From NCBI GenBank assembly GCA_026392465.1, contig JAPLCA010000013.1, forward strand, positions 62,001 through 126,000: a stretch of DNA of 64,000 nt, read 5' to 3'. Positions 8,644 to 16,689 of this stretch are shown here, piece by piece. The first letter of the stretch is position 1; the number at the start of each line of letters is the position of its first letter. Both the position numbers and the translations under genes were made by a program. The notes under the pieces were generated by a model that was given only the letters and a program-made list of their open reading frames with translations, made no database searches and was not told the DNA's origin. Origin of the DNA: Propionibacteriales bacterium. Lineage in GTDB: Bacteria > Actinomycetota > Actinomycetes > Propionibacteriales > Nocardioidaceae.

Positions 8644-9489
8644 CTAGGACAGGGCGACCGTGCCACTCACGCCGACGACCGTGTGTCCGCCGACCCACAC
8701 GGTGTCGTCGACGACGTCGACGTGCACCCGGCCGCGGCGGCCGAGGGACGTGCCTTGCGCGGCCACGTAGTGCTCGGGCAGGACGCCGTCGGCCACCAGC
8801 CACTGGGCGAGCGCAGCGTTGAGGCTGCCGGTCACGGGATCCTCGCCGACACCACCCGGGAAGAACGCGCGCACCTCGAGCTGGACGTCGGAGCCGTCGG
8901 CGTGCAGCCCGGCCAGCCCGACCTTGTCGTGCGCGCCGGACGCGCCGAGCAGGTGGGCGCGCGCGCCGTCGACCTCGAGGACGAGGTCGGCGTCGCGCAG
9001 CAGCAGGCCCATCCAGCCCGGGCCGTTGTCGCACCAGTGCGCGCTCACCACGTCGGACGCCTGCAGCCCGAGCGTCGCGACGACGGCGGCCACCTCGCCG
9101 GGGTCGACGGGGCCGGACCGGGCCCGGTCCGGGGCGGCGAACGCCAGCCTCTCGCTGTCGCGGCGGACCCGAACGAGCCCGACACCGCACTCCTGGACCA
9201 GGGCGTCGTCGGAGCGCGGTGCACCCCCGGCCTCGAGCCAGGCGCGCGCCGTGCCCAGCGTCGGGTGGCCGGCGAACGGCAGCTCCCGACCGGGCGTGAA
9301 GATGCGGACGCGGTAGTCGGCCGACGGGTCCGTCGGGGCGAGCAGGAACGTGGTCTCGCTGAGGTTCGTCCAGCGGGCGAACGCGGCCATGGTGGCGTCG
9401 TCGAGGTCGTCGGCCGTGTGCACGACGGCCACGGGGTTGCCCAGGCCGAGGGTGTCGGAGAAGACGTCGACCTGGTGGAACGGCAGCAT
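8644..9489 (-). CDS. PhzF-family isomerase
   Basis: 281 aa, two diaminopimelate-epimerase-like halves. The opening HQVDVFSDTLGLGNPVAVV and the catalytic-Glu segment NLSETTFLL (~47-55) fit, as do FAGHPTLGTA and DPVTGSLNAALAQWL. PhzF homologues isomerise small carboxylic acids; no phenazine genes are nearby, so this is a general family member. TAGGGT 6 nt upstream of the ATG suggests its own leaderless promoter, whose TAG is also the stop codon of the preceding DUF1697 gene. Confidence 0.9.
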   Translation of the reverse strand: MLPFHQVDVFSDTLGLGNPVAVVHTADDLDDATMAAFARWTNLSETTFLLAPTDPSADYRVRIFTPGRELPFAGHPTLGTARAWLEAGGAPRSDDALVQECGVGLVRVRRDSERLAFAAPDRARSGPVDPGEVAAVVATLGLQASDVVSAHWCDNGPGWMGLLLRDADLVLEVDGARAHLLGASGAHDKVGLAGLHADGSDVQLEVRAFFPGGVGEDPVTGSLNAALAQWLVADGVLPEHYVAAQGTSLGRRGRVHVDVVDDTVWVGGHTVVGVSGTVALS

Positions 9490-9498
9490 GCCCCGACC

Positions 9499-10014
9499 CT
9501 AGGCGAGGTCGATCAGCCTCTGCACCGTGGTGAGGTTGCGTCCGGTGCCGTGGTGACCGAGGAGGCGTCGCACGCGAGCCGGTGTGAGCCGCGAGCCGGC
9601 CACGCCGTCGCGGTAGCGGACGTGCAGGTCGCGACCCAGCACCCGGACCTCGTCGCCACGCCAGTCCTCCGCCTCGAACTCGCGGACCGCGTCGGACGTC
9701 GGCTCGTCGAGCAGGAAGTAGACGTGCGAGAGCTTGGGCTCGACCACCTCGAACGGGTGGTCGGCCAGGGCGGCGCGCAGCTCGTCGGGCGAGCGCGACA
9801 CGACCTCCCGGAAGAAGCCGAACCGCGCCTCGATCGCCCGCTCCAGGTCGCGGTCGAACACGGCGGGCTCGGTGGGCGGGGTGCACAGCAGGTTGCCGGA
9901 CGCGATGTGCGTGCGGACGTCGCTGGCACCGAGCTCGGTGGCGAGGTCGCGCAGCTCGGCCATCGGCAGTGTCGCGCCGCCGACGTTGACCGCGCGGAGG
10001 AGGTGGACTCTCAT
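9499..10014 (-). CDS. DUF1697 protein
   Basis: 171 aa. MRVHLLRAVNVGGATLPMAE at the start and HIASGNLL (~37-44) are diagnostic for DUF1697, a conserved cytoplasmic family of unknown function. The ATG at 10014 matches the family N-terminus; a longer frame begins upstream but lacks family similarity. CATCCT 6 nt upstream may be a leaderless -10. It lies 9 bp upstream of phzF-like on the same strand. Confidence 0.88.
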   Translation of the reverse strand: MRVHLLRAVNVGGATLPMAELRDLATELGASDVRTHIASGNLLCTPPTEPAVFDRDLERAIEARFGFFREVVSRSPDELRAALADHPFEVVEPKLSHVYFLLDEPTSDAVREFEAEDWRGDEVRVLGRDLHVRYRDGVAGSRLTPARVRRLLGHHGTGRNLTTVQRLIDLA

Positions 10015-10060
10015 GGGCCCAGGATGGCAGCGGCCGCGGACAGGAGCGCACACGTGACGA

Positions 10061-10089
10061 GACCCCGCACCGTCGGACGGTGCGGGGTC
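10061..10089 (-). terminator. Intrinsic-type terminator hairpin after the GlsB gene
   Basis: Two 14-nt arms (10061-10074 and 10076-10089) are perfect reverse complements with one base between, giving a GC-rich hairpin 14 nt after the stop of the GlsB-like gene. There is no T-run, as is common in actinobacteria. Confidence 0.75.
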
Positions 10090-10102
10090 CCGAGGTCGCG
10101 GG

Positions 10103-10357
10103 TCAGGCGCGCGCGCGGACCTGGCGGTAGATCAGCAGCGCCACGATGGCACCGACGATCGACAGGATCAGCCCGCTGGTGGTGAAGTCCAGCACGCTCC
10201 GCGAGGAGAACAGGGCGCCGATCATGCCGCCGACGAACGAGCCGACGACACCGAGCACGATGGTGGCGAGAATGCCCATCGAGTCGTTGCCGGGGACGAT
10301 CGCGCGGGCCAGGAGACCTGCGATGAGGCCGACGATGAGAAGCGTGATGAGTCCCAT
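10103..10357 (-). CDS. GlsB/YeaQ/YmgE-family stress membrane protein
   Basis: 84 aa, three short hydrophobic helices with the glycine-rich core LLARAIVPGNDSMG and VGSFVGGMIGALF typical of transglycosylase-associated proteins. These small inner-membrane proteins are stress-induced; their molecular role is unknown. AAAGGAA precedes the ATG by 7 nt. The gene is followed by a strong hairpin and diverges from the lipid kinase gene. Confidence 0.92.
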   Translation of the reverse strand: MGLITLLIVGLIAGLLARAIVPGNDSMGILATIVLGVVGSFVGGMIGALFSSRSVLDFTTSGLILSIVGAIVALLIYRQVRARA

Positions 10358-10507
10358 GACAGTTCCTTTCGGTTGGGTACCGGACCGAGTGCGTCCGGCA
10401 CGTCCACGCTAGGGATTCTCAGGAATTTCGCATGTCGAGATCGACCCTGAGAGGATCCACATCCTGACCTCATCGTCCGCTCATCGTCGGCTCGTAGCGT
10501 GGGGTAC

Positions 10508-11452
10508 ATGGACCTCAGCACCCTCCTCGCCCGCCCGGACGCCGTCGTCGACCTCGTGGTCAACACGGGGGCCCGGCAGGGCTCGACCGCGCTGGAGCGT
10601 GCGACCCGGCTCGTCGGCGACCGCGCCGTCGTGCGCGCGCACGCCGTCCACTCGGGCGTGGAGCTGGTCGAGACGCTCGACCGGGTCGCTGCCGGCGAGC
10701 CCGACCTCCTCGTGGTCGGCGGCGGTGACGGCACCGTCTCGGCCGCCGCAGCACGCGTCGCGGGGACGTCGACGGTGCTCGCGGTCCTGCCGCTCGGCAC
10801 GGCCAACGACTTCGCCCGCACCCTCGAGATCCCGGCCGACGTCGGTGCCGCGGTCGCGTCCGTGCTCGACGGCGAGGTGGTCGACGTCGACCTCGGCCGC
10901 GTCGACGGTCGCGCGTTCGTCAACGTCGCGTCCATCGGTCTGTCGGTCGCCGTCACCGAGCGGCTCACCCCGGGCCTGAAGCGACGTCTGGGACCCGTCG
11001 CGTACCCGGTGGCGACGCTCGGCGCCTTCCGGCAGCACCGCGGCTTCGCGGCGCGTCTGGAGTTCCCCGACGGCGACCACGACCCGGTCGAGCTGACCGA
11101 CCTCCTCCAGCTGGCGGTCGGCAACGGGCGGCACTACGGCGGCGGCAACACCGTCGCGCCGAACGCGTCGCTCGACGACCACCTGCTCGACGTCTACGCC
11201 ATCGAGCGCGGCCGGCTCGCCGACCACGTGTCGATCGCACGCCTGCTCAAGAGCGGCCGGTTCGTCGAGCACGAGCGGGTGCACCACCTGACGACCCGCA
11301 GGGTGCGGGTGGTCACCGACGTACCCCTGCCGGTGAACCTCGACGGCGAGATCGCCGCCGCCACCCCCGCCGAGGTCACGGTCGAGCGCAACGCCCTGCG
11401 CGTCGCCGTCCCCCGCGGTAGCCGCGCCGCCCGCCTCGACGCAGCCGCCTGA
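10508..11452 (+). CDS. Diacylglycerol/lipid kinase (DagK/YegS family)
   Basis: 314 aa. ATP-dependent kinase of membrane lipids. Catalytic-domain motifs are GGGDGTVSAAAARVAG (~74-89) and LPLGTANDFARTLEIP (~95-110), and the C-terminal domain carries NGRHYGGGN and VNLDGE. TAGCGT lies exactly 7 nt before ATG 10508, which argues for a leaderless start there rather than the GTG nine bases earlier that overlaps the hexamer. It is followed by a palindromic convergent-junction repeat. Confidence 0.9.
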   Translation: MDLSTLLARPDAVVDLVVNTGARQGSTALERATRLVGDRAVVRAHAVHSGVELVETLDRVAAGEPDLLVVGGGDGTVSAAAARVAGTSTVLAVLPLGTANDFARTLEIPADVGAAVASVLDGEVVDVDLGRVDGRAFVNVASIGLSVAVTERLTPGLKRRLGPVAYPVATLGAFRQHRGFAARLEFPDGDHDPVELTDLLQLAVGNGRHYGGGNTVAPNASLDDHLLDVYAIERGRLADHVSIARLLKSGRFVEHERVHHLTTRRVRVVTDVPLPVNLDGEIAAATPAEVTVERNALRVAVPRGSRAARLDAAA

Positions 11453-11463
11453 CCATCCTCCGC

Positions 11464-11520
11464 GTTCTGTGGACTTCGCGACGGTTTCTCGCGCGGCTAC
11501 CGTTGCGAAGTCCACAGAAC
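11464..11520. repeat. Palindromic intergenic element at a convergent junction (copy A)
   Basis: 22-nt arms at 11464-11485 and 11499-11520 are reverse complements with one mismatch, around a 13-nt loop. The left arm begins GTTCTGTGGAC and ends GACGGT. It fills the gap between the ends of the convergent lipid kinase and oxidoreductase genes and shares its framework with the element at 60541. Confidence 0.85.
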
Positions 11521-11539
11521 CGGGTGAGGTGGAGCGGTG

Positions 11540-12592
11540 TCAGGTCGTGGGGTCGTCGCCGACCTTCACGAGGAGCTTGCCGACGTTGCGGCCGGTGAGG
11601 AGGCCGCGGAAGGCGTCGACGGCGTTCTCGAGCCCCTCGACGACGTCCTCGAGGTAGGCGACGTCGCCGTTCGCGACCCACTGGCCCATCTCGCGGGTGA
11701 ACGCCTCGGTGTGGGTGGGCACGAACTCGTCCTGGATGAAGCCGCGGACCGTCAGGCTCTTCGCCAGCACCGCGCCCATGAACGCCGGGAAGCCGAACGA
11801 GGACTCGGCCGGGCGGTTGTAGTTGGCGACCAGACCGCACACCGGCACGCGGCCGTAGGTGTTCATCCGACGCAGCACGGCCTCCCCGACCGGTCCGGCG
11901 ACGTTCTCGAAGTAGACGTCGACGCCGTCGGGAGTGGCCGCCTTCAGGTCGTCGACGAACGTCGGCGAGCGGTGGTCGAGAGCGACGTCGAAGCCGAAGT
12001 GCTCGCGCAGGAGCCGCACCTTCTCCTCACCGCCCGCGATGCCGACGGCACGCGCACCCTTGAGCCGGGCGACCTGCCCGACGGCCGACCCGACCGGACC
12101 GGCGGCCGCGGCCACGACGACGGTCTCGCCCGCGGCGGGCTTGCCGATCTCCAGCAGTCCCGCGTAGGCGGTGAAGCCGGGCATGCCGAGCACGCCGAGG
12201 GCGGTCGAGACAGGGGCGGTGTCGAAAGGAGGAGCCGTCGGGTCGAGGCGCTTCATCTGGCGTGCGTCGATGACGGCGTGCGTCTGCCAGCCGATGAAGG
12301 CGAGCACGATGTCGCCGGGCTTGCGGTTGTCGGCGCGCGACTCGACGACCTCGCACACGGTGCCGCCGAGCACGACGTCGCCGAGCTCGAGGTGGGCGGC
12401 GTACGACTTCGCCTGGCTCATGCGGCCGCGCATGTACGGGTCGAGCGACAGGTAGATCGAGCGCAGGAGCACCTGGCCGTCCTGCAGCTCGGGCAGGTCG
12501 ACGGTGACGGTCTCGAAGTCGGAGTCCTGGGGCTCGCCGTCCGGGTAGGCGGCGAGGCGGACCTGGGTGGTCTGTCCGGGGGTGGTGGACAT
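11540..12592 (-). CDS. NADP-dependent MDR oxidoreductase (PTGR/CurA-like)
   Basis: 350 aa, zinc-free medium-chain reductase. LSLDPYMRGRMS (~47-58) and VVVAAAAGPVGSAVGQVARL (~157-176; nucleotide-binding AxxGxxG) are typical of leukotriene B4 dehydrogenase-like enone reductases. These reduce alpha,beta-unsaturated carbonyls with NADPH. GGGAGAA stands 7 nt before the ATG. It follows the FadH-like gene by 29 bp on the same strand, so the two probably form an operon for reducing activated double bonds. Confidence 0.88.
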   Translation of the reverse strand: MSTTPGQTTQVRLAAYPDGEPQDSDFETVTVDLPELQDGQVLLRSIYLSLDPYMRGRMSQAKSYAAHLELGDVVLGGTVCEVVESRADNRKPGDIVLAFIGWQTHAVIDARQMKRLDPTAPPFDTAPVSTALGVLGMPGFTAYAGLLEIGKPAAGETVVVAAAAGPVGSAVGQVARLKGARAVGIAGGEEKVRLLREHFGFDVALDHRSPTFVDDLKAATPDGVDVYFENVAGPVGEAVLRRMNTYGRVPVCGLVANYNRPAESSFGFPAFMGAVLAKSLTVRGFIQDEFVPTHTEAFTREMGQWVANGDVAYLEDVVEGLENAVDAFRGLLTGRNVGKLLVKVGDDPTT

Positions 12593-12621
12593 GGTGTTCT
12601 CCCTCTCTCGTGGTGCGGGGT

Positions 12622-14697
12622 TCAGAGGCGCGCGGCCAGCTCGGTGGCCTGCTTGATGGCGCGCTTCGCGTCGAGCTCGGCGGCGACGTCGGCGCCGCCG
12701 ATGACGTGGGTGGTCACGCCGGCCGCCTCGAGCGGCTCGACGAGGTCGCGCACCGACTCCTGTCCGGTACACAGGACGATGGTGTCGACCTTGAGCAAGA
12801 GCTCCTCGCCGGTCTCGTCCTTCTCGCTCGAGCGGACGGTCACGTGCAGGCCCTCGTGGTCGACGCGGTCGTAGGTGACGCCGCCGACGAAGTCGACGCC
12901 GGAGTCCTTGAGCGTCTGGCGGTGCACCCAGCCGGTGGTCTTGCCCAGGCCCTTGCCGTGCGCGCTGTGCTTGCGCTGCAGCAGGTACACCTGGCGACGT
13001 GGGGGCGCCTGCACCTTGGTGGTCAGGCCGCCGCGCTGGAGCGCGGGGTCGGTGACGCCCCAGCGCTCCATCCAGTGCTCGAGCGACTCGTGCGGGTCGT
13101 GGAGCAGGAACTCGGCGACGTCGAAGCCGATGCCACCGGCACCGAGCACGGCGACGGTGTGCCCGACCTCGGCCCCGCCGCCGACCACCTCGTCGTAGCG
13201 CAGCACGGTGGGGCCGACGCCGGAGTCGAGGCCGGGGATCGACGGCACCCGCGGCTCGACTCCGGTCGCGAGCACGACCTCGTCGAAGAGGCGCAGGGCG
13301 TCGACGTCGGCCCGACGGCCGAGGTGCACGGTGACGCCGCGCACCTCGAGCATGCGCGTGTAGTAGCGCAGGGTCTCGACGAACTCCTCCTTGCCGGGGA
13401 TGCGGGCGGCGAGCCTGAACTGGCCCCCGATCGTCTCGTCGGCCTCGAACAGCTCGACGCGGTGGCCGCGGCCGGCGAGTTCGACGGCGGCTGCGAGTCC
13501 GGCGGGCCCGGCACCGACGACGGCGACACGCTTGACGCGCTGCGTGGGCAGGAGCACCAGCTCGGTCTCGTGCCCGGCGCGCGGGTTGAGCATGCAGGTG
13601 GCGCGCTGGTTCTTGAACGTGTGGTCGAGGCAGGCCTGGTTGCACGCGATGCAGGTGATGATCTCGTCGCTGCGCCGCTCGGCGGCCTTGGCGACGAAGT
13701 CCGGGTCGGCGAGCAGCGGTCGGGCCATCGAGACGAGGTCGGCCTGGCCGGACGCGAGCACCTGCTCGGCCACCTCCGGCGTGTTGATGCGGTTCGACGC
13801 GACCACGGGCACCGAGAGGGCCTCGCGCAGCCGCCCGGTGAGCGGTGCGAACGCGGCGCGCGGCACCGACGTGACGATGGTGGGCACCCGGGCCTCGTGC
13901 CAGCCGATGCCGGTGTTGATGATCGAGACGCCCGCGTCCTGCAGCTTGAGCGCGAGCTCGACGGTCTCGTCCCACGACTGCGCGTCGTCGACGAGGTCGA
14001 GCAGGCTCTGGCGGTACATGACGATGAAGTCGTCGCCGACCAGCTCGCGGGTGCGGCGCACGATCTCGACGGGGAAGCGCATCCGCTTCTCGGCGGTGCC
14101 GCCCCACGCGTCGTCGCGGGTGTTCGTGCGGGCCGTGATCATCTGGTTGATGAGGTAGCCCTCGGAGCCCATGATCTCCACGCCGTCGTAGCCGCCGCGC
14201 TTCGCCAGGGCCGCGGCCTTCGCGAAGTCGGTGGCGGTGCGGTCGATCTCCCTCGCCGAGAACGCGCGCGGGCGGAACGGGCTGATCGGGCTCTTGCGGC
14301 GGGACGCGCTCTTGACGAACGGGTGGTAGCCGTACCGTCCGGCGTGCAGGATCTGCATCGCGATCTTGCCGTCGTGCTCGTGGACGGCGTCGGTGACCAC
14401 GCGGTGCGCGTCGGCGAACGAGCGGTTGTTCATGGTGCCGCCGAACGGCAGCAGCCAGCCGGTGCGGTTGGGCGAGAAGCCGCCCGTGACGGAGAGGGCG
14501 ACGCCGCCCTTGGCGCGCTCGGCGAAGTAGGCGGCGAGCTTCGGCAGGTCCCTGCGGCGGTCCTCGAGCTTGCTGTGGATCGAGCCCATGACCACGCGGT
14601 TGCGCAGCGTCGTGTGGCCGAGGTCGAGCGGCGTCAGCAGGTGCGGGTAGTCCGGGTGGTCAGGCTGGGAGAACTGCGGGGTGACCGGGCTGCTCAT
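12622..14697 (-). CDS. FMN/4Fe-4S/FAD reductase, 2,4-dienoyl-CoA reductase (FadH)-like
   Basis: 691 aa, close to the 672 aa of E. coli FadH. Order: old-yellow-enzyme TIM barrel (~15-370), cysteine cluster CIACNQAC...C (~365-390) for a 4Fe-4S centre, then an FAD/NADPH domain starting VAVVGAGPAGLAAAVEL (~405). Such enzymes reduce dienoyl-CoA or other enones. The start at 14697 matches family N-termini; only 9 bp separate it from the start of the divergent gene at 14707, so their promoters must overlap or lie inside the genes. Confidence 0.88.
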   Translation of the reverse strand: MSSPVTPQFSQPDHPDYPHLLTPLDLGHTTLRNRVVMGSIHSKLEDRRRDLPKLAAYFAERAKGGVALSVTGGFSPNRTGWLLPFGGTMNNRSFADAHRVVTDAVHEHDGKIAMQILHAGRYGYHPFVKSASRRKSPISPFRPRAFSAREIDRTATDFAKAAALAKRGGYDGVEIMGSEGYLINQMITARTNTRDDAWGGTAEKRMRFPVEIVRRTRELVGDDFIVMYRQSLLDLVDDAQSWDETVELALKLQDAGVSIINTGIGWHEARVPTIVTSVPRAAFAPLTGRLREALSVPVVASNRINTPEVAEQVLASGQADLVSMARPLLADPDFVAKAAERRSDEIITCIACNQACLDHTFKNQRATCMLNPRAGHETELVLLPTQRVKRVAVVGAGPAGLAAAVELAGRGHRVELFEADETIGGQFRLAARIPGKEEFVETLRYYTRMLEVRGVTVHLGRRADVDALRLFDEVVLATGVEPRVPSIPGLDSGVGPTVLRYDEVVGGGAEVGHTVAVLGAGGIGFDVAEFLLHDPHESLEHWMERWGVTDPALQRGGLTTKVQAPPRRQVYLLQRKHSAHGKGLGKTTGWVHRQTLKDSGVDFVGGVTYDRVDHEGLHVTVRSSEKDETGEELLLKVDTIVLCTGQESVRDLVEPLEAAGVTTHVIGGADVAAELDAKRAIKQATELAARL

Positions 14698-14706
14698 ACT
14701 GGTCCT

Positions 14707-14958
14707 GTGATCTCGAGAGTCTCGGCGTGGGTGCTGGTCGTGGCGGGCGTGTTCAACGTGGTCATCTGGCCGCGGTTCGCGAAGGCGATCGTCGACGACG
14801 ACCGGTCGTGGTCCGGCGAGGCGTGGAGCAGCGCGCCGACCTCGTTCCTGTGGGTGCACGCCGTGCTCATCACTGCGGCGATGACGCTGGGCATCTGCGT
14901 GCTCGTCATCGGGGTGCGCGCCCTTCGAGGCGCTCGAGGATCTCGTCGCACCAGCTGA
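14707..14958 (+). CDS. SCO4848-family small membrane protein
   Basis: 83 aa with two hydrophobic helices (~6-25 and ~48-70) and the phrases FNVVIWPRFAKAI and SFLWVHAVLI, which I recognise from the actinobacterial SCO4848 family of unknown function. The start is GTG at 14707. The last 53 bp overlap the 3' end of the convergent PadR gene. Divergent from the FadH-like gene with only 9 bp between starts. Confidence 0.75.
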   Translation: MISRVSAWVLVVAGVFNVVIWPRFAKAIVDDDRSWSGEAWSSAPTSFLWVHAVLITAAMTLGICVLVIGVRALRGARGSRRTS

Positions 14959-15451
14959 GCGCCGTCTGCTCGCCGATGATCCCGCCCCGCAGCACCAGGT
15001 ACGGGCCGACGTCGGCGGGGTCGAGCGCGTCCGGGTCGGGGTAGAAGCGCTCGGCGCTCGTCTCGTAGTAGGCGAGCTTCTCGGTGTGGTGGGCCCGCAT
15101 GCGGTGCACGTCGGCGAGGATCGCGTCGCGGTCGCCGTGCTCGAGCGCACGGAGCTTCACGGCGAAGCTGGAGCGCAGCGGCTCGGGCGCCGAGGGCTCC
15201 GTCGTGAACCGGGCCAGCTCGGCGCGACCGGCGTCGGTGATCGCGTACACCTTCTTGTCGGGGCGGCCGTCCTGCGCGACCACCTCCGACGTCACGAGGC
15301 CGTCGGCCTCCATGCGACCGAGCACCTTGTAGATCTGCTGGTGGCTGGCCTTCCAGAAGTTGCCGATCGAGGCGTCGAAGCGGCGGGCGAGCTCGTAGCC
15401 CGTGCCCGAGCGTTCCGCGAGGGACACGAGGATCGCGTGCTCCAGGGCCAT
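14906..15451 (-). CDS. PadR-family transcriptional regulator
   Basis: 181 aa. N-terminal winged helix (GYELARRFDASIGNFWKAS, QQIYKVLGRMEADGLV, DGRPDKKVYAITDAG) and a C-terminal dimerisation helix bundle, the PadR/Vir-like type. TACTCT 7 nt upstream of the ATG points to a leaderless start, and a perfect inverted repeat (15469-15482) lies just upstream, suggesting autorepression and control of the divergent YciI-like gene. PadR proteins usually respond to small aromatic or other ligands. Confidence 0.9.
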   Translation of the reverse strand: MALEHAILVSLAERSGTGYELARRFDASIGNFWKASHQQIYKVLGRMEADGLVTSEVVAQDGRPDKKVYAITDAGRAELARFTTEPSAPEPLRSSFAVKLRALEHGDRDAILADVHRMRAHHTEKLAYYETSAERFYPDPDALDPADVGPYLVLRGGIIGEQTALSWCDEILERLEGRAPR

Positions 15452-15468
15452 GCGTCCGAGAGTACATA

Positions 15469-15482
15469 TGCAACCAGTTGCA
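15469..15482. promoter_or_regulatory. Probable PadR operator between padR-like and yciI-like genes
   Basis: TGCAACCAGTTGCA is a perfect inverted repeat of 6-bp arms with a 2-bp centre. It sits 4 bp beyond the PadR -10 (TACTCT on the minus strand) and 16 bp before the -10 (TACGCT, 15499-15504) of the divergent gene, so one dimer could control both. Confidence 0.6.
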
Positions 15483-15510
15483 CAGCAACCGCGCCGCCTA
15501 CGCTGGCTCC

Positions 15511-15795
15511 ATGTCGATCTTCGCCGTGACCTACACCTACGGAGCCCCCGAGGACCAGCTCGCGACGCTGCGCGCTGGGCACCGGGACTACCTCGCCCAC
15601 CTGCCCGAGCTGCTCGTGAGCGGGCCGGCGTCGAGCAGCCGCGAGGCCCTGCTCGTCTTCCGAGCCGACACGCGCGAGCAGGTCGAGTCCCTCGTGGCCG
15701 CCGACCCGTTCGTGTCAGCCGGCTTCGTCGCCGAGCACGTGGTGCGCGACTGGAAGCCGGTCCTCGGTCCACTGAGCGGGCACTTCGACTCCTGA
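15511..15795 (+). CDS. YciI-family protein
   Basis: 94 aa, the normal size. HRDYLAHLPELLVSGPA (~26-42) contains the conserved His-Asp-x-x-Leu helix of the YciI ferredoxin-like fold, and DPFVSAGFV (~69-77) is the second signature. Function of the family is unsettled (dehydrochlorinase-like catalytic pair in some members). TACGCT lies 6 nt before the ATG. Divergent from PadR across a shared operator, so probably PadR-controlled. Confidence 0.85.
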   Translation: MSIFAVTYTYGAPEDQLATLRAGHRDYLAHLPELLVSGPASSSREALLVFRADTREQVESLVAADPFVSAGFVAEHVVRDWKPVLGPLSGHFDS

Positions 15796-15822
15796 CAGGA
15801 GGCGCGCCGTACGATTTCCGGC

Positions 15823-16689
15823 ATGCGCCTGACCCCCCTCGCGGCCGCTGCTGCCACGCTCGCCCTCGCCGCCGCCTGCGCCCCCGCCGACGAGTCCTCC
15901 TCGTCCGACGACGCTGCCTCGGTCTCCCTCGACCAGTGCAAGCCCGCCGACCTCGATCTGTACAAGGCCGGCACGCTGACGATCGCGACCGACTCCCCGG
16001 CGTACGAGCCGTGGTTCGCCGACGACGACCCCGCGAACGGCAAGGGCTACGAGGGTGCGGTCGCCCGCGCGGTCGCCGAGAAGCTCGGCTTCGCGCCCGA
16101 GAAGGTCACGTGGGTCACCCAGGGCTTCAACGAGGCGATCAAGCCCGGCGCCAAGTCGTTCGACTTCGACATCAACCAGTTCTCGATCACGAGCGAGCGC
16201 GAGAAGGTCGTCGACTTCTCCAGCCCGTACTACAAGGCCAAGCAGGGGGTCATCACCCTGAAGGACTCGAAGTACGCCGACGTCACGAGCCTCGCGGGCC
16301 TCAAGGACGCCAAGGTCGGCGCGCAGGTCGGCACCACGTCGCTCGAGGCCACGCAGCAGCTCGGGCTCACGACCGACCCGCTCGTCTACGACGACACCAC
16401 CAAGGCCGCCCAGGCGCTGCAGAACGGCCAGGTCGACGCGATCATCGCCGACGTGCCGTCGGCGTTCTACCTCGTCGCCGCCGAGCTCGACGGGGCGAAG
16501 CTCGTCGGCCAGTTCGAGCCGCGCACGGGTGAGTCCGAGGAGTTCGGCTTGCTGCTCGACAAGGACTCCCCGCTGACGCCGTGCGTCAGTGCCGCCGTCG
16601 ACGCGCTCCAGGACGACGGCACGCTCGAGAAGCTGCAGCAGCAGTGGCTGTCGGACGCCGTCGACGTGCCCGAGCTGAGCCAGTCCTGA
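15823..16689 (+). CDS. Amino-acid ABC transporter substrate-binding lipoprotein (family 3)
   Basis: 288 aa. Signal peptide with lipobox LAAAC (Cys ~20), then a Ser/Asp linker and a periplasmic-binding domain: TIATDSPAYEPWF, DFDINQFSITSEREKVVDFS and VGAQVGTTSLEA are typical of polar amino acid receptors. It would be anchored outside the membrane and hand substrate to the permease. TACGAT is 7 nt before the ATG (leaderless type); the AGGAGG at 15797 is too far upstream to serve it. First gene of a three-gene operon. Confidence 0.92.
   Translation: MRLTPLAAAAATLALAAACAPADESSSSDDAASVSLDQCKPADLDLYKAGTLTIATDSPAYEPWFADDDPANGKGYEGAVARAVAEKLGFAPEKVTWVTQGFNEAIKPGAKSFDFDINQFSITSEREKVVDFSSPYYKAKQGVITLKDSKYADVTSLAGLKDAKVGAQVGTTSLEATQQLGLTTDPLVYDDTTKAAQALQNGQVDAIIADVPSAFYLVAAELDGAKLVGQFEPRTGESEEFGLLLDKDSPLTPCVSAAVDALQDDGTLEKLQQQWLSDAVDVPELSQS

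Noticed and set aside
12610-14958. Long plus-strand frame opposite the FadH-like gene
   Set aside because: No domain resemblance except its last 83 codons, which are the SCO4848-like gene with its own start.
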